Positions 1-9,730 of a DNA stretch of 64,000 bases are shown here, in pieces. Location of the stretch: contig JAHBYC010000011.1 of NCBI GenBank assembly GCA_019636175.1, positions 1-64,000 of the forward strand, written 5' to 3'. The notes below the pieces were generated by a model. The model had not been told where the DNA came from. It did not search any database and was given only the letters and a program-made list of their open reading frames with translations. The first letter of the stretch is position 1. Each line of letters begins with the position of its first letter. Source of the DNA: Caulobacter sp. GTDB lineage: Bacteria; Pseudomonadota; Alphaproteobacteria; Caulobacterales; Caulobacteraceae. The position numbers were made by a program, and so were the translations under genes.

Positions 1-6
1 CAGCCG

Positions 7-1182
7 TCAGCGCGCCGACCGTCCCCAGCCCGGCGCGGGCCGGGACGCCAGCCGGCTCTGCGGGATCATCGTGCGCATGCGCCGCGCGAAGCTCTTCAGC
101 GCCACCTCGTTCTCGCTGAGCGGCCCCATGCCGTAGCTGGACGAGGCCATGCCCGCCTGCACCCGTTCGATCAGAGCCTTGTCCTCGAGGTTGACCATCC
201 GGTTGATCCGCCAGTTCAGATAGCGCGCGGCCCTCATCTCGCGGCGCTCGTCGGGCAGGACATAGGCGATCTCCCGCAGGATCGTCTGCGTTGGAGAGAC
301 CGGCAGGAACTGCATGAAGTCGATCTGGTCGGGATAGACGTCGAAGGCGATGTTCGGCCACAGCTTGAAATAGGTCCACAGCCGACGACGTTCCGTGGGC
401 AGATGATCAACCATCGGCAGGAAGGCCTGATAGCGCCGCTCCGACCAGTTGTCCGACGGCGTCTGTCGCAGGGCGCCCCACATCTTGTCGCACCAGGGCC
501 CGGCTTCCAGGCCGTAGCCGACGCCGAACAGCCGGGTCAGACCGGGATGGGCGACGGTGATGTGCAGGCTGTCGGAATAGTTGTCGGAGACATTCTTCCA
601 GTTCACCGCCCGCTCGCGCAGGGTGACCCGGCCGAGCGGCCGCAGCTCCTCCATGCGGTAGTGTTCGAGCTCGAAATAGTAGTCGCCGAGCATTTCGCGC
701 ACAGTGGGCAACCCGCCCTCCAGCCGCACGAAGACAAAGCCCAGGCAGATCTCGTGGTCGACGGGGACGAGATTGTGAGCCGCCCGGTCGAAATCGCCGA
801 ACGCCTTGGCGTGCGGAACGCCGGCCAGCCGTCCGCGCAGGTCGTAGCTCCATGCATGATAGGGGCAGGTCATGCGGACGCCGCAGTTGCCGCTCGGCCC
901 ATCGACAACCCGCGAAGCGCGGTGGCGACAGACATTGTGGAAAGCCCGCACCTTGTCGTCGTCGCCGCGCACCACGACCAGGCTCTCGCCGAGCAGGTCG
1001 AGGGTGTGGAAGTCACCGGCTCGCGGGATATCCGACAGATGGCAGACGATCTGCCAGGATGTGCGGAACACCGCCCGCTTCTCGGCCTCGAAGAAATCCG
1101 GATCGTGATAGATCCAGCCCGGCAGGCCGAGCTGGTCCAGGTCCGGATCGGGGCTCGGGTGAAGGTCGTGGACGGCGGACAT
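7..1182 (-). CDS. Rieske-type aromatic ring-hydroxylating oxygenase, alpha subunit
   Basis: The protein of about 391 aa carries an N-terminal Rieske [2Fe-2S] site (CRHRAS, then CPYHAWSY) and a C-terminal catalytic domain of the ring-hydroxylating type. Such enzymes use electrons from a reductase to hydroxylate aromatic or other ring substrates in the cytoplasm. A longer frame runs upstream to 1275, but it overlaps the preceding gene by 80 bases. The internal ATG at 1182 leaves a 10-base gap to that gene and begins the normal family N-terminus, so I chose it. It probably forms an operon with the TauD-type dioxygenase upstream. No beta subunit, ferredoxin or reductase gene is adjacent, so the substrate is unknown. 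Confidence 0.85.
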   Translation of the reverse strand: MSAVHDLHPSPDPDLDQLGLPGWIYHDPDFFEAEKRAVFRTSWQIVCHLSDIPRAGDFHTLDLLGESLVVVRGDDDKVRAFHNVCRHRASRVVDGPSGNCGVRMTCPYHAWSYDLRGRLAGVPHAKAFGDFDRAAHNLVPVDHEICLGFVFVRLEGGLPTVREMLGDYYFELEHYRMEELRPLGRVTLRERAVNWKNVSDNYSDSLHITVAHPGLTRLFGVGYGLEAGPWCDKMWGALRQTPSDNWSERRYQAFLPMVDHLPTERRRLWTYFKLWPNIAFDVYPDQIDFMQFLPVSPTQTILREIAYVLPDERREMRAARYLNWRINRMVNLEDKALIERVQAGMASSSYGMGPLSENEVALKSFARRMRTMIPQSRLASRPAPGWGRSAR

Positions 1183-1192
1183 GGCCGCGACC

Positions 1193-2077
1193 CTATCGCG
1201 CCGCCGCGGCGCCGTCAGCCACCGGCCTCGCCCCCGCCACGGTGGTCCGGTGCATGACCCGCAGATGTCCGTCATAGCCGCCGTCGGCGAAATGCAGGGT
1301 GCAGCGGTTGTCCCACAGGGTCAGCATGTGGCGGGCCCAGCGGTGACGGTAGACGTAGGCGTCCTGGGTCGTGTGCTCGAACAGAAAGCGCAGGATGGCC
1401 ATCCCCTCGGGCCGGGTCATGCCCTCGATGCCGATCGTATAGACCGGGCTGGCGAAGATGGCCCTTCGACCGCTGACGGGGTGGGTGATGACCAGAGGGT
1501 GGGAGACCGTCGCCTCGGCCTCCTCGCTGACGATGATCTGCATGGTTCGCGCCTCGGTCTCGCGGGCGAAGACCCCTGAGGGACCATAGGCCTGCCGGGC
1601 GCTGTGAACCGCCCGCAGGGGCGACAGCATCGCCTGCATCGCCGGCGACAGGTCGTCCCAGGCGCGATAGGCGTCGGCGTAGAGGGTGTCGCCGCCGACG
1701 GGCGGGACCACCTGGGCATGCAGCAGGGTTGCGGCCGGGGGCTCGGCCTGGAAGCTCCAGTCGGAATGCCATCCGGCCCCGAAGTTGGTCGCCTTCTCGT
1801 CCGGCTCGCGCCGCAGCTCCAGCACGTTGGGCCGGCCGGGCATCGGCTTGATGAAGGGATCGACCCCGAAAGGTCCCAGCTGAAGGGTGAACTGCTCCAG
1901 TTCGTCGAGGCTGAGCGGCTGGTCGGGGAAATACAGCACTGAATGCCGCGTCCAGGCCTCGCGCACCTCGGCCAGCACCCTTGGGGCGAGTGGGCGGCGC
2001 AGGTCCAGACCGGTGACCCCGGCTCCAAAGCCGCTTTCCTCAGGGTCTACGACGATGGTTTCAAAGGTCCCGGACAT
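1193..2077 (-). CDS. TauD/TfdA-family 2-oxoglutarate/Fe(II) dioxygenase
   Basis: This 294-aa protein has the size and motifs of the TauD/TfdA family. The iron-binding HxD is in GWHSDWSF, and the distal histidine lies in LRVMHRTTV with the 2-oxoglutarate-binding arginine following. Family members decarboxylate 2-oxoglutarate to oxidise substrates such as taurine, aryloxyalkanoates or alkyl sulfates. It ends 10 bases before the Rieske oxygenase on the same strand, which suggests co-transcription and a shared catabolic route. A sulfatase lies 10 kb away, so an alkyl-sulfate or aryloxy substrate is possible, but the sequence does not settle it. Confidence 0.85.
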   Translation of the reverse strand: MSGTFETIVVDPEESGFGAGVTGLDLRRPLAPRVLAEVREAWTRHSVLYFPDQPLSLDELEQFTLQLGPFGVDPFIKPMPGRPNVLELRREPDEKATNFGAGWHSDWSFQAEPPAATLLHAQVVPPVGGDTLYADAYRAWDDLSPAMQAMLSPLRAVHSARQAYGPSGVFARETEARTMQIIVSEEAEATVSHPLVITHPVSGRRAIFASPVYTIGIEGMTRPEGMAILRFLFEHTTQDAYVYRHRWARHMLTLWDNRCTLHFADGGYDGHLRVMHRTTVAGARPVADGAAAAR

Positions 2078-2151
2078 GGCTTCCTCCGACGCTGGCGCTT
2101 GAACGCTCTTGACCCCAGTGTGGCCTGCCCTCGCCTGTGGGGATAGAGGCG

Positions 2152-3741
2152 CTAGAGTCGGGCGTAGGCCTGAAGGGTGAGAAATTCAGCGAACGGGTCC
2201 TGCAGGCACAGATCGCGCATCAGGGCCGCCGCTTCGTCCCAGCGCCCCTGCCCCCAGCGCGCCTCGCCGACCTCGCCGCGAACCACGGCCAGCTCCTCGA
2301 CCAGGGCGGTTTCGAACAGCGCCGCCGTCATGGGTGTGACCCCGTCGAGCAGAACGCCCGCCCGGATCCATTGCCAGATCGAGGCGCGGGAAATCTCGGC
2401 CGTCGCCGCATCCTCCATCAGGCCATAGATGGCCACGGCGCCGGCGCCGCCCAGCCAGGCCTCGATATACTGCACCGCGACCCGGATGTTGTGGCGCAGG
2501 CCCTGTTCGGTAAAGGGGCCCTCCGGCGCGGCCAAAAGGTCGGCGGCGACGATGGCGGCGTCCCGGGCGCGGCGGATCTGCAGCTGGTTGGTCAGGCCGC
2601 TGGCGAAGGCCTGGCTGTAGACGGCATTGACGACCCCGGCCAACCCGGGATGGGCGATCCAGCTGCCGTCATGACCATTGGCCGCCTCCCGCGCCTTGTC
2701 CGCGCGAACCCGCTCCAGGACCTCTGCATTCTCGTCGGGATCCTTGCGCGGGATGAAGGCGCTCATCCCGCCCATGGCCAGGGCGCCGCGCCGGTGGCAG
2801 GTGCGGATCAGCAGCCGCGAGTAGGCGTCGAGAAAGGGCTTGTCCATGGTCACCGACTGGCGGTCCGGCAACAGCCGGTCGCCGTGAGCCTTCAGGGTCT
2901 TGATGTAGCTGAAAATGTAGTCCCAGCGGCCGCAGTTGAGGGCGGCGACATGGTCGCGCAGCTCGAACAGGATTTCGTCCATCTCGAAGACTGCCGGCAG
3001 GGTCTCGATCAGGACAGTGGCCTTGATGGTCCCCTCCGGAACCTCGAACCGCTCCTGGGCGAACAGGAAGACCTCATTCCACCAGCGGGCTTCCTCGTGG
3101 CGCTCCAGCTTGGGCAGATAGACATATGGCCCGCTGCCCATGGCCCTCAGGGCGGCCTGGTTGTGGTGGAAGTAGAGGGCGAAATCGACCAGGGCGCCGG
3201 GAACGGGGCGGCCGTTGCGCAGGATATGTTTCTCGTCCAGATGCAGGCCGCGAACCCGCGCCACCAGCACCGCCGGATCTGGACCCAGGGCATAGGCCTT
3301 GCCGCTGACCGGGTCCTGCCAGGTCAGGGTTCGGGCGACCGCGCCCTTGAGGGCCCGCTGTCCGCCGATGACGTTGGCCCAGGTCGGCGACAGGGCGTCC
3401 TCGAAATCGGCCATGAACAGCTTCACATCGGCGTTCAGGGCGTTGATCACCATCTTGGGCTCGGCCGGGCCGGTAATCTCAACCCGTCGGTCGAGCAGGT
3501 CGGCGGGCAGGGGCGCGATGCGCCAGTCCCCCTCCCGGATCGAGACCGTCTGAGGCCGGAAGTCGGGCAAGGCGCCGGCGTCGATGCGCGCCTGCCAGGC
3601 CCGTCGCGCCGCCAACAGGGCGTCACGCTCCGCGCCGAACCGGTCGACGAGGTCCGCGAGGAAGGACAGGGCCTCTCCGGTCAGGATGTCCCGGTCCGCC
3701 TTGGAAAGCGGTCGGGTGAAGACAAGGCCATGGTCGCTCAT
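2152..3741 (-). CDS. aceB: Malate synthase A
   Basis: The protein of about 529 aa matches the length and sequence pattern of malate synthase A, which condenses glyoxylate and acetyl-CoA to malate in the glyoxylate shunt. Recognisable stretches include ADFEDALSPTW near the middle of the N-terminal half and the YIFSYIKT and GGMSAFIPRKD segments of the TIM-barrel active site. The start is placed at the internal ATG (MSDHGLVFTRPLS), because the extra 37 upstream codons are not family-like and overlap the region before the divergent hydrolase. No isocitrate lyase gene is adjacent. Its role would be growth on acetate or fatty acids, which suits the neighbouring acyl-CoA dehydrogenase. Confidence 0.93.
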   Translation of the reverse strand: MSDHGLVFTRPLSKADRDILTGEALSFLADLVDRFGAERDALLAARRAWQARIDAGALPDFRPQTVSIREGDWRIAPLPADLLDRRVEITGPAEPKMVINALNADVKLFMADFEDALSPTWANVIGGQRALKGAVARTLTWQDPVSGKAYALGPDPAVLVARVRGLHLDEKHILRNGRPVPGALVDFALYFHHNQAALRAMGSGPYVYLPKLERHEEARWWNEVFLFAQERFEVPEGTIKATVLIETLPAVFEMDEILFELRDHVAALNCGRWDYIFSYIKTLKAHGDRLLPDRQSVTMDKPFLDAYSRLLIRTCHRRGALAMGGMSAFIPRKDPDENAEVLERVRADKAREAANGHDGSWIAHPGLAGVVNAVYSQAFASGLTNQLQIRRARDAAIVAADLLAAPEGPFTEQGLRHNIRVAVQYIEAWLGGAGAVAIYGLMEDAATAEISRASIWQWIRAGVLLDGVTPMTAALFETALVEELAVVRGEVGEARWGQGRWDEAAALMRDLCLQDPFAEFLTLQAYARL

Positions 3742-3896
3742 CGGCGCGCTCCCGTGCAGACGGATCGAGATAGCGCCGGCCGGCCGGCCGAAACAAGCAA
3801 AGGCCTGTCGATTGCCTCCGTCGCCCGTCGGTGAGACTGTCGGATCAAGCAAAGGCGGCCGGCCTCGAAGCCGGCCCCGTGGGGCGGGGAAACACG

Positions 3897-5594
3897 ATGC
3901 GCAGATCCTGGATGCTGGCGGCGGCGGGCTGTCTTCTGATCCTGGCCGGGTCCTGGCTGGCTTCGGCCATCCAGACGACCGGAGGCGTCACGGTTCGGGA
4001 CGTGCGATTCCCGGGGACCGACGGCGTAACCATGAGCGGCCTGCTCTACGTCCCGGCCAATGCGACCGCCCAGACCCCGGCCCCCGGCATCCTGGCGGTG
4101 CACGGCTATATCAACAGCCGCGAGACCCAGAGCGGGTTCGCCATCGAGTTCGCCCGGCGAGGCTATGTGGTCCTGGCCATGGATCAGACCGGCCATGGCT
4201 ACAGTGGCGGCGCCGCCTTTTCCAATGGGTTCGGCGGGCCGGACGGTCTGAGATACCTGCGCAGTCTGCCGAACGTCGACAAGGACAATATCGGCCTGGA
4301 GGGCCACAGCATGGGCGGCTGGACCGTGCTGGCCGCCGCCGCGGCGATGCCGGACGCCTATCGGGCGGTGGTGCTTGAGGGCTCCTCCACGGGCGCGCCC
4401 TTCGCGGCTGAAGGCACGTCGGCCTGGCCGCGCAATCTGCAGCTGGTGTTCAGTCGCTATGACGAGTTTTCCAAACTGATGTGGGGTGTCGACAAGGCGC
4501 GGGACGTCACCGCAAGTCCGAAGGCCCGGGCGGTGTTCGGAACGACCGACCCGATCGAGCCCGGCCGCATCTATGGCGACATCGCCGCGGGCACGGCGCG
4601 GCGGCTGGCCACGCCGGCCACCACCCATCCTGGCGATCACATCTCGCCCGCCGCCATCGGGGCCAGCCTCGACTGGTTCGGCAAGACGCTGAAGGGCGGA
4701 ACTCCGCGCCCCTCCGGCGACCAGATCTGGATGTGGAAGGAGATCGGCACGGGCGTGGCCCTGGTCGGCTTCGTCCTGTTGCTGCTCGGAGGCTTTGATC
4801 TGCTGCTGGCCCTGCCCTTCCTGGCCGCACTACGCGGTGAGCCGCAGCCGGTCGTGGAGCGGCGCGGCGGCGGCTGGTGGACAGCCCTGGGCGTTACGGC
4901 CCTGTTGCCGGTTCTGACCTATTTCCCGGCTTTCATCGCCGTGACCCTGTGGCTGCAACCTGGACCGTTGCTGCGGCAGGGGATCACCAATCAGGTGGTC
5001 GTCTGGGCGCTGGTCAACGCCGGTCTCACCCTGCTGCTGGGCCTGCTATGGAAGACCGGCCGCGCCGGCGCCGTCAAGCAGCGCTGGTTGCCGTCGATCA
5101 TGATTTCGCTGGCCGCGGTGGCGATCGGTTATCTGGCGTTGCTGCTGGCCGATCTCGTCTTCAAGATCGATTTCCGCTTCTGGGTGGTGGCGCTGAAGCT
5201 GTTCAGCGCCGACCAGTTCCGCATCGCGCTGATCTATGTCCTGCCATTCACCGCCTTCTTCCTGGTCGCCTTCAAGGCGCTGCATGAGCGACTGGCGGTC
5301 AGGGGCGACAGCGCCGGCATGCAGTATCTGGCCGCGATCCTCGCCATGGCGGGCGGGTTTGCAGTCCTGCTGGTCCTCGACTACGGCGCCTTCTTCCTGA
5401 CCGGTGGCCTGCCGACCGCCTTTGACCCCCTCAGCACGGTGGTGGCCATCCAGTTCCTGCCCCTGATGGTCATGGTCGCCGTCATCTCGGTCTTCACCTG
5501 GCGGCGCACCGGCGCCTACGCCCCCGGCGCCCTGATCTGCGGCCTGCTTGTCACCTGGTATGTGGTGGCCGGGACGGCCACACAGGTGGTCTAG
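3897..5594 (+). CDS. Alpha/beta hydrolase with C-terminal multi-span membrane domain
   Basis: The 565-aa protein starts with a hydrophobic signal/anchor segment. An alpha/beta-hydrolase domain follows (residues about 35-270) with LAVHGY as the oxyanion strand and nucleophile elbow GHSMGGW near residue 137. The C-terminal half (about 285-560) has roughly seven hydrophobic segments typical of an integral membrane domain. The ATG at 3897 was chosen over an upstream in-frame ATG because it has a purine-rich GGGGCGGGGA ahead of it and opens the signal-like segment. The hydrolase probably acts on the periplasmic face. Neither the substrate nor the role of the membrane half can be read from the sequence. 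Confidence 0.75.
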   Translation: MRRSWMLAAAGCLLILAGSWLASAIQTTGGVTVRDVRFPGTDGVTMSGLLYVPANATAQTPAPGILAVHGYINSRETQSGFAIEFARRGYVVLAMDQTGHGYSGGAAFSNGFGGPDGLRYLRSLPNVDKDNIGLEGHSMGGWTVLAAAAAMPDAYRAVVLEGSSTGAPFAAEGTSAWPRNLQLVFSRYDEFSKLMWGVDKARDVTASPKARAVFGTTDPIEPGRIYGDIAAGTARRLATPATTHPGDHISPAAIGASLDWFGKTLKGGTPRPSGDQIWMWKEIGTGVALVGFVLLLLGGFDLLLALPFLAALRGEPQPVVERRGGGWWTALGVTALLPVLTYFPAFIAVTLWLQPGPLLRQGITNQVVVWALVNAGLTLLLGLLWKTGRAGAVKQRWLPSIMISLAAVAIGYLALLLADLVFKIDFRFWVVALKLFSADQFRIALIYVLPFTAFFLVAFKALHERLAVRGDSAGMQYLAAILAMAGGFAVLLVLDYGAFFLTGGLPTAFDPLSTVVAIQFLPLMVMVAVISVFTWRRTGAYAPGALICGLLVTWYVVAGTATQVV

Positions 5595-5685
5595 GGTCGA
5601 GGCGATTGCCCCCGGGATTCAGCCCTTGAATGACGTTGCGTCGTCGAGGCAGCCTGCCCGGCGATAACGATCCGGAGACGGCCTG

Positions 5686-6888
5686 ATGGACCTTTCGCTG
5701 AGCCCCCGCGACCTCGCATTCCGCGACGAGGTCCGCGCCTTTCTCGACGAGGCCCTGACGCCGGAGCTGCGCCAGGCGGGCCGGATGACCACCAGCGTCT
5801 TCACCGACAAGGAACCCAGTCTGGCGTGGCAGCGCATCCTGCACGCCAGGGGCTGGGTCGCCCCGGCCTGGCCCGTCGAGTTCGGAGGACCCGGCTGGGA
5901 CGAGATGCAGCGCTACATTTTCGCCTCCGAGTGCGCCCGGGCCGGGACGCCGGGACTGTCGCCGATGGGCCTGCGAATGGTCGGACCCTGCATCATGAAA
6001 TACGGCACGCCGGAGCAGCGGGCCTTCTACCTGCCGCGCATCCTGGCCGGCGAGGACTACTGGTGCCAGGGCTATTCGGAACCGGGCTCGGGTTCGGACC
6101 TGGCCTCCTTGCAGATGCGGGCCGACAGCGACGGCGACGACTATGTGCTGAACGGGTCGAAGATCTGGACCACCCACGCCCACTTCGCCAACCGCATGTT
6201 CTGCCTGGTGCGGACGCGGTTCGACGGCAAGCCGCAGTCGGGGATCACCTTCCTGCTGCTGGAGATGGACAGCCCCGGCATCGAGGTCAAACCGATCATC
6301 ACCCTGGCCGGGGAGCATGAGGTCAATCAGGTGTTCTTCGACAATGTCCGCGTGCCCAAGTCCGGGCGTCTGGGCGAGGAGAACGACGGCTGGACGGTGG
6401 CCAAGTATCTGCTGGAGTTCGAACGCGGCGGCGGTTCGGCCGCGGGCCTGAAGCTGGCCCTGGAGCGGGTCAGGACCATGGCGCGGGAAGAGGGTTCGGA
6501 TCTGGGCGGGGCGCTGCTGGACGATCCGCAGTTCCGCAGTCGCCTGGCCTCGGCAGAGATCGCGGTGGAAGCCATCGAAATGACCGAACACAGGGTGATG
6601 ACCGCCCTGTCGGCCGGCAAGAATCCCGGCCCGGCCTCCTCGATGCTGAAGACCCAGGGCACCGAGGCCATGCAGCGGGTCGATGAACTGGCCATCGATG
6701 TGGCCGCCCACTATGCCGCGGTCCATCAACCGGCCGCCCGCGAGGCCGGCAGCAACCAGGCCCCGGTCGGGCCGGAGCACAGCCTGGTCGCCATGCCGCG
6801 CTACCTCAACAACCGCGCCGCCTCCATCTACGGGGGATCCAACGAGATTCAGCGCGGGATCATGGCCCGGCTGGTCCTGGGTCTCTAG
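5686..6888 (+). CDS. Acyl-CoA dehydrogenase family protein
   Basis: This 400-aa protein has the three-part fold of FAD-dependent acyl-CoA dehydrogenases: a helical N-terminus, a central beta domain with YSEPGSGSDLA and NGSKIWTT, and a C-terminal helical domain ending in YGGSNEIQRGIMARLVLGL. These enzymes introduce the alpha-beta double bond into acyl-CoA thioesters and pass electrons to ETF. The length is standard. GGAGA lies ahead of the ATG. It sits between the hydrolase and an amidohydrolase on the same strand with gaps of about 90 and 145 bases, so a shared degradation pathway is plausible. Substrate chain type is not evident. Confidence 0.9.
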   Translation: MDLSLSPRDLAFRDEVRAFLDEALTPELRQAGRMTTSVFTDKEPSLAWQRILHARGWVAPAWPVEFGGPGWDEMQRYIFASECARAGTPGLSPMGLRMVGPCIMKYGTPEQRAFYLPRILAGEDYWCQGYSEPGSGSDLASLQMRADSDGDDYVLNGSKIWTTHAHFANRMFCLVRTRFDGKPQSGITFLLLEMDSPGIEVKPIITLAGEHEVNQVFFDNVRVPKSGRLGEENDGWTVAKYLLEFERGGGSAAGLKLALERVRTMAREEGSDLGGALLDDPQFRSRLASAEIAVEAIEMTEHRVMTALSAGKNPGPASSMLKTQGTEAMQRVDELAIDVAAHYAAVHQPAAREAGSNQAPVGPEHSLVAMPRYLNNRAASIYGGSNEIQRGIMARLVLGL

Positions 6889-7032
6889 CTCGCGTTGCCA
6901 CCCGTCGGGCCCGGTCACGGGACCCGCTCAGGGAACGATGACATCCCGCGCCCGTGGGTGAATACTGCGCCTCGCGCCACGGCTTCCCCGGTCATCTGAG
7001 CGGAGAAGAGGCCGGGCCGATGGGAGAGCACC

Positions 7033-8211
7033 ATGACCTACGCCCCGGCCGACCGGCCCTTCTATGACGCCGACAGTCACATCATGGAGCTGCCGGACTT
7101 TCTCAAGCGCTACGCCGATCCCGGCCTTCGCGACGAGATTCCGGAGGTCAGCTACTCGGCCTCGATCGTTACCGACGACGAGGTGGCGGTGATCATGGCA
7201 CAGGGCGGGCGCCACAGCGATGAGCACGTCGCCACCCAGATCGCCCTCGGAGACCGGTTGATCGAGTCTTCAAAGGAGATTCAGGCGCTGGGCGCCTTCG
7301 ACAGCCGCGACCGCTCCAGAGCCCTGGACATGCTGGGCTTCCGCAAGCAGCTGGTCTTCGCCACCCACAGCGTGGCCATGCCCTTCTCCGCCAGCTCCCG
7401 GCTGGAAAACCGGCTGCGCTATGGCGCCGCCCGGGCTCACAATCGCCACATGGCCGACTTCTGCCAGGCCGACGACCGGCTGATGGGTGTGGCGGTGGTT
7501 CCGCTGGATGATCCAGACCTGGCGATGCTGGAGCTGGACTTCGTGCTGGCCAACGGGCTGGAGGCGGTGTGGATTCCGCACCGGCCCTGCGGCGACCGCT
7601 CGCCGGGCCATGTTGACCTCGATCCCTTCTGGGCCCGGCTGGCCGAGAGCGGGACCCCGTTCCTGCTGCATGTCGGCGGCGCCCCCCTGCAGTTGGCCAA
7701 GGCCTGGATGAACAACGGGCGGCCGCCGACGAAGGACTGGCTGGGCGGCGGCGAGAACCTGCGCACCAAGGACATCGCCCTGCTGCACGAGGGGCCCGAA
7801 GCCTTCCTGACCATGATGGTGCTGGACGGGGTGCTTGAGCGCCACCCCGGTCTGCGCGGGGCCAGCGTCGAACTGGGCGCCGGCTGGGTTCCCGAGTTGT
7901 TGCGGCGCCTGGACTGGGTCGTCAAACACTGGAGCCGGAACGACGCCAACCTTCAGGGCCTTAGCCGCACGCCGTCCGAACAGATCACCCAGCAGCTGGC
8001 CTTCACCCCATTCGTCTTCGAGGAAGTCGGCAATTTGATCGATCAGTCCAACGCCGATCTCTATCTGTTTTCCAGCGACTATCCGCACATCGAGGGCGGC
8101 CGAAATCCGATCGCCCGCTTCGAGTCGGTCCTGGGCGATCGGGACAGCGCGGTGCGCGACCGGTTCTACGCCGAAAACTTCCTGCGGATTTTCCCCGACG
8201 CCAGGGTGTGA
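7033..8211 (+). CDS. Amidohydrolase-2 family (ACMSD-like) metal-dependent hydrolase
   Basis: The 392-aa protein begins with DADSHIME, the first metal-binding strand of the amidohydrolase-2/ACMSD-like TIM barrel. Later motifs are LLHVGG (strand with a histidine), the GASVELGAGWVPELLRRLDW stretch and FSSDYPHIEGG, which carries the C-terminal aspartate. Such proteins act as decarboxylases or hydrolases on aromatic and ring-cleavage intermediates. A good ribosome site (GGGAGAGCACC) precedes the ATG. The position after an acyl-CoA dehydrogenase and before a diiron protein suggests a catabolic role, as often seen in Actinobacteria and Sphingomonadales/Caulobacterales steroid or terpenoid clusters; that is inference. 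Confidence 0.85.
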   Translation: MTYAPADRPFYDADSHIMELPDFLKRYADPGLRDEIPEVSYSASIVTDDEVAVIMAQGGRHSDEHVATQIALGDRLIESSKEIQALGAFDSRDRSRALDMLGFRKQLVFATHSVAMPFSASSRLENRLRYGAARAHNRHMADFCQADDRLMGVAVVPLDDPDLAMLELDFVLANGLEAVWIPHRPCGDRSPGHVDLDPFWARLAESGTPFLLHVGGAPLQLAKAWMNNGRPPTKDWLGGGENLRTKDIALLHEGPEAFLTMMVLDGVLERHPGLRGASVELGAGWVPELLRRLDWVVKHWSRNDANLQGLSRTPSEQITQQLAFTPFVFEEVGNLIDQSNADLYLFSSDYPHIEGGRNPIARFESVLGDRDSAVRDRFYAENFLRIFPDARV

Positions 8212-8245
8212 CGCGCAAATCTCTCGCCGGATCGGCCCTGAAGGA

Positions 8246-8259
8246 TTGATCCAGATCAT
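8246..8259. promoter_or_regulatory. Candidate FNR/FixK-type box upstream of the diiron protein
   Basis: TTGATCCAGATCAT matches the Crp/Fnr-family half-site pattern TTGAT-N4-ATCAA with one mismatch. It lies 242 bases before the diiron-protein start, inside a 289-base gap (8212-8500) in which I see no gene. A better-matching box precedes ompW, so both flanking genes may be oxygen-regulated. The distance from the start codon is long, which lowers confidence. Confidence 0.4.
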
Positions 8260-8500
8260 TGCCGCGCCGTCCCGCGAGCGCGGACTATTCGCCAAGGCCC
8301 GAAGACGACCGACGGTCGCCGGGCGGGCCCTTCAGTCGCAAGCGCCGCCACGCCCGAAGGGTCGGAGGCCGGGAATTTTCGCAAGTCGCCAAGGCTTTGG
8401 TCCCTGACCGACGCCAAGGAGGGGTCGCGCCCGGTCGGTTTCGCTCGCTCAAAAAATGACGCCTGCGTCACCTTTGGTGGCCGGACATGGGAGAAACAGG

Positions 8501-9610
8501 ATGCTGAAGGTCAATCTGGTCGAGTCGCCGCCTCAGGAGGTCCGGGAGTTCGACGACGACCTGGTCCACAAGCTGACGGCCGAGGACGTCGAGGTCATCC
8601 GCGAGATTTTTCACACCCCGCTGACCGGGTCCTACAACTGGGACTATCAGGACGCCAACGCCCGGATCCGCAAGCTCTATGAGCTGGGCAAGCGCTTCAA
8701 CTGGGACGCCCAGATGGATGTCGACTGGGATGTCCCTTTCGGCCACGACCAGTATCCCAGCGATCCGGAAATGAACGCCTACGCCGGCCACCCCAAATAC
8801 GAGGCTCTGACCGAGGCCCAGAAGCTGGACTTCGCCTGGCGCAGTCTGTCCCAGACCCTGTCGCAGTTCCTGCACGGGGAACAGGGCGCGATGCTGGTCG
8901 CCAGCCAGCTGGTCTCCTGCGCCCCGACCTACGACGCCAAGCTCTACGCCTCGTCCCAGACCTTCGACGAGGCGCGACACGTCGAGGTGTTCCACAAGTA
9001 CCTCGTCGAGCGATGCAAGCTGATCTATCCGATCAACCCCAACCTCAAGCTTCTGCTCGACAAGGTGCTGAGCGACGAGCGCTGGGACCTCAAGTTCATC
9101 GGCATGCAGATTCTGATCGAGGGTCTGGCCCTGGCCGCCTTCCAGTCCATCGCCATGACCACCCGCGACCCGCTGCTGCGCCAGGTGGTGCAGCTGGTCA
9201 TGCGGGACGAGGGACGGCACGTGGCCTTCGGGGTCAACTACCTGGAAAACTGGATCCGCGCCCTGCCCGAGCAGGAGATCGAGGAGCGGGCCCAGTTCGC
9301 CTATGAGGCCTGCGTGATCATGCGCGAGCGCCTGTTCAGCACCGAGGTGGCGATGGAGTTCGGCTTCACCCGCGACGAAGCCCGGGAGATCAACCACAAC
9401 GCCGCCTCCGGCCAGGCCTTCCGGGACTTCCTGTTCGAGCGGATGATCCCCAACCTCAAGCGGGTCGGCCTGCTGACCGACTCGGTCCGGCCAAAGTTCG
9501 AGGCCCTGGGCGTGCTGAAGTTCGAGGACGCCGTCCACGACGGCCTGATCGACTGGGCCAGCCTTGAGAAGCCCCTGCCGGTCAAGAACCAGATGCTCGC
9601 CGCCGAATAG
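8501..9610 (+). CDS. Ferritin-like diiron protein
   Basis: The 369-aa protein shows the four-helix diiron signature: E127 in HGEQGA, E157 and H160 in DEARH, E207 in LIEGL, and E237 and H240 in DEGRH. This is the ligand pattern of ferritin-like oxygenases and R2-like proteins. It probably uses a diiron centre to activate oxygen, and the substrate is unknown. The ATG at 8501 follows GGGAGAAACAGG; an upstream ATG at 8456 lacks such a site and adds atypical residues. It lies between two FNR-type boxes, downstream of the amidohydrolase and upstream of ompW. Confidence 0.8.
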   Translation: MLKVNLVESPPQEVREFDDDLVHKLTAEDVEVIREIFHTPLTGSYNWDYQDANARIRKLYELGKRFNWDAQMDVDWDVPFGHDQYPSDPEMNAYAGHPKYEALTEAQKLDFAWRSLSQTLSQFLHGEQGAMLVASQLVSCAPTYDAKLYASSQTFDEARHVEVFHKYLVERCKLIYPINPNLKLLLDKVLSDERWDLKFIGMQILIEGLALAAFQSIAMTTRDPLLRQVVQLVMRDEGRHVAFGVNYLENWIRALPEQEIEERAQFAYEACVIMRERLFSTEVAMEFGFTRDEAREINHNAASGQAFRDFLFERMIPNLKRVGLLTDSVRPKFEALGVLKFEDAVHDGLIDWASLEKPLPVKNQMLAAE

Positions 9611-9730
9611 GCGGTCCACCAAGGTTCGACGCCGTTCCGCCGGAGGCCTCCACGCGCCCTCCAGACTGCGGAACCCCGGATGGAACGGCGTCGACACCCC
9701 GCACGGAGAATCTGTCGGTCAAGATCACGA

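Noticed and set aside
2137..3834. Long open frame on the plus strand opposite malate synthase
   Set aside because: It mirrors a well-supported gene; high-GC third-position bias gives long antisense frames. Similar shadows at 24437-26677, 47851-49839, 53238-55034 and 55672-57222 were dropped for the same reason.
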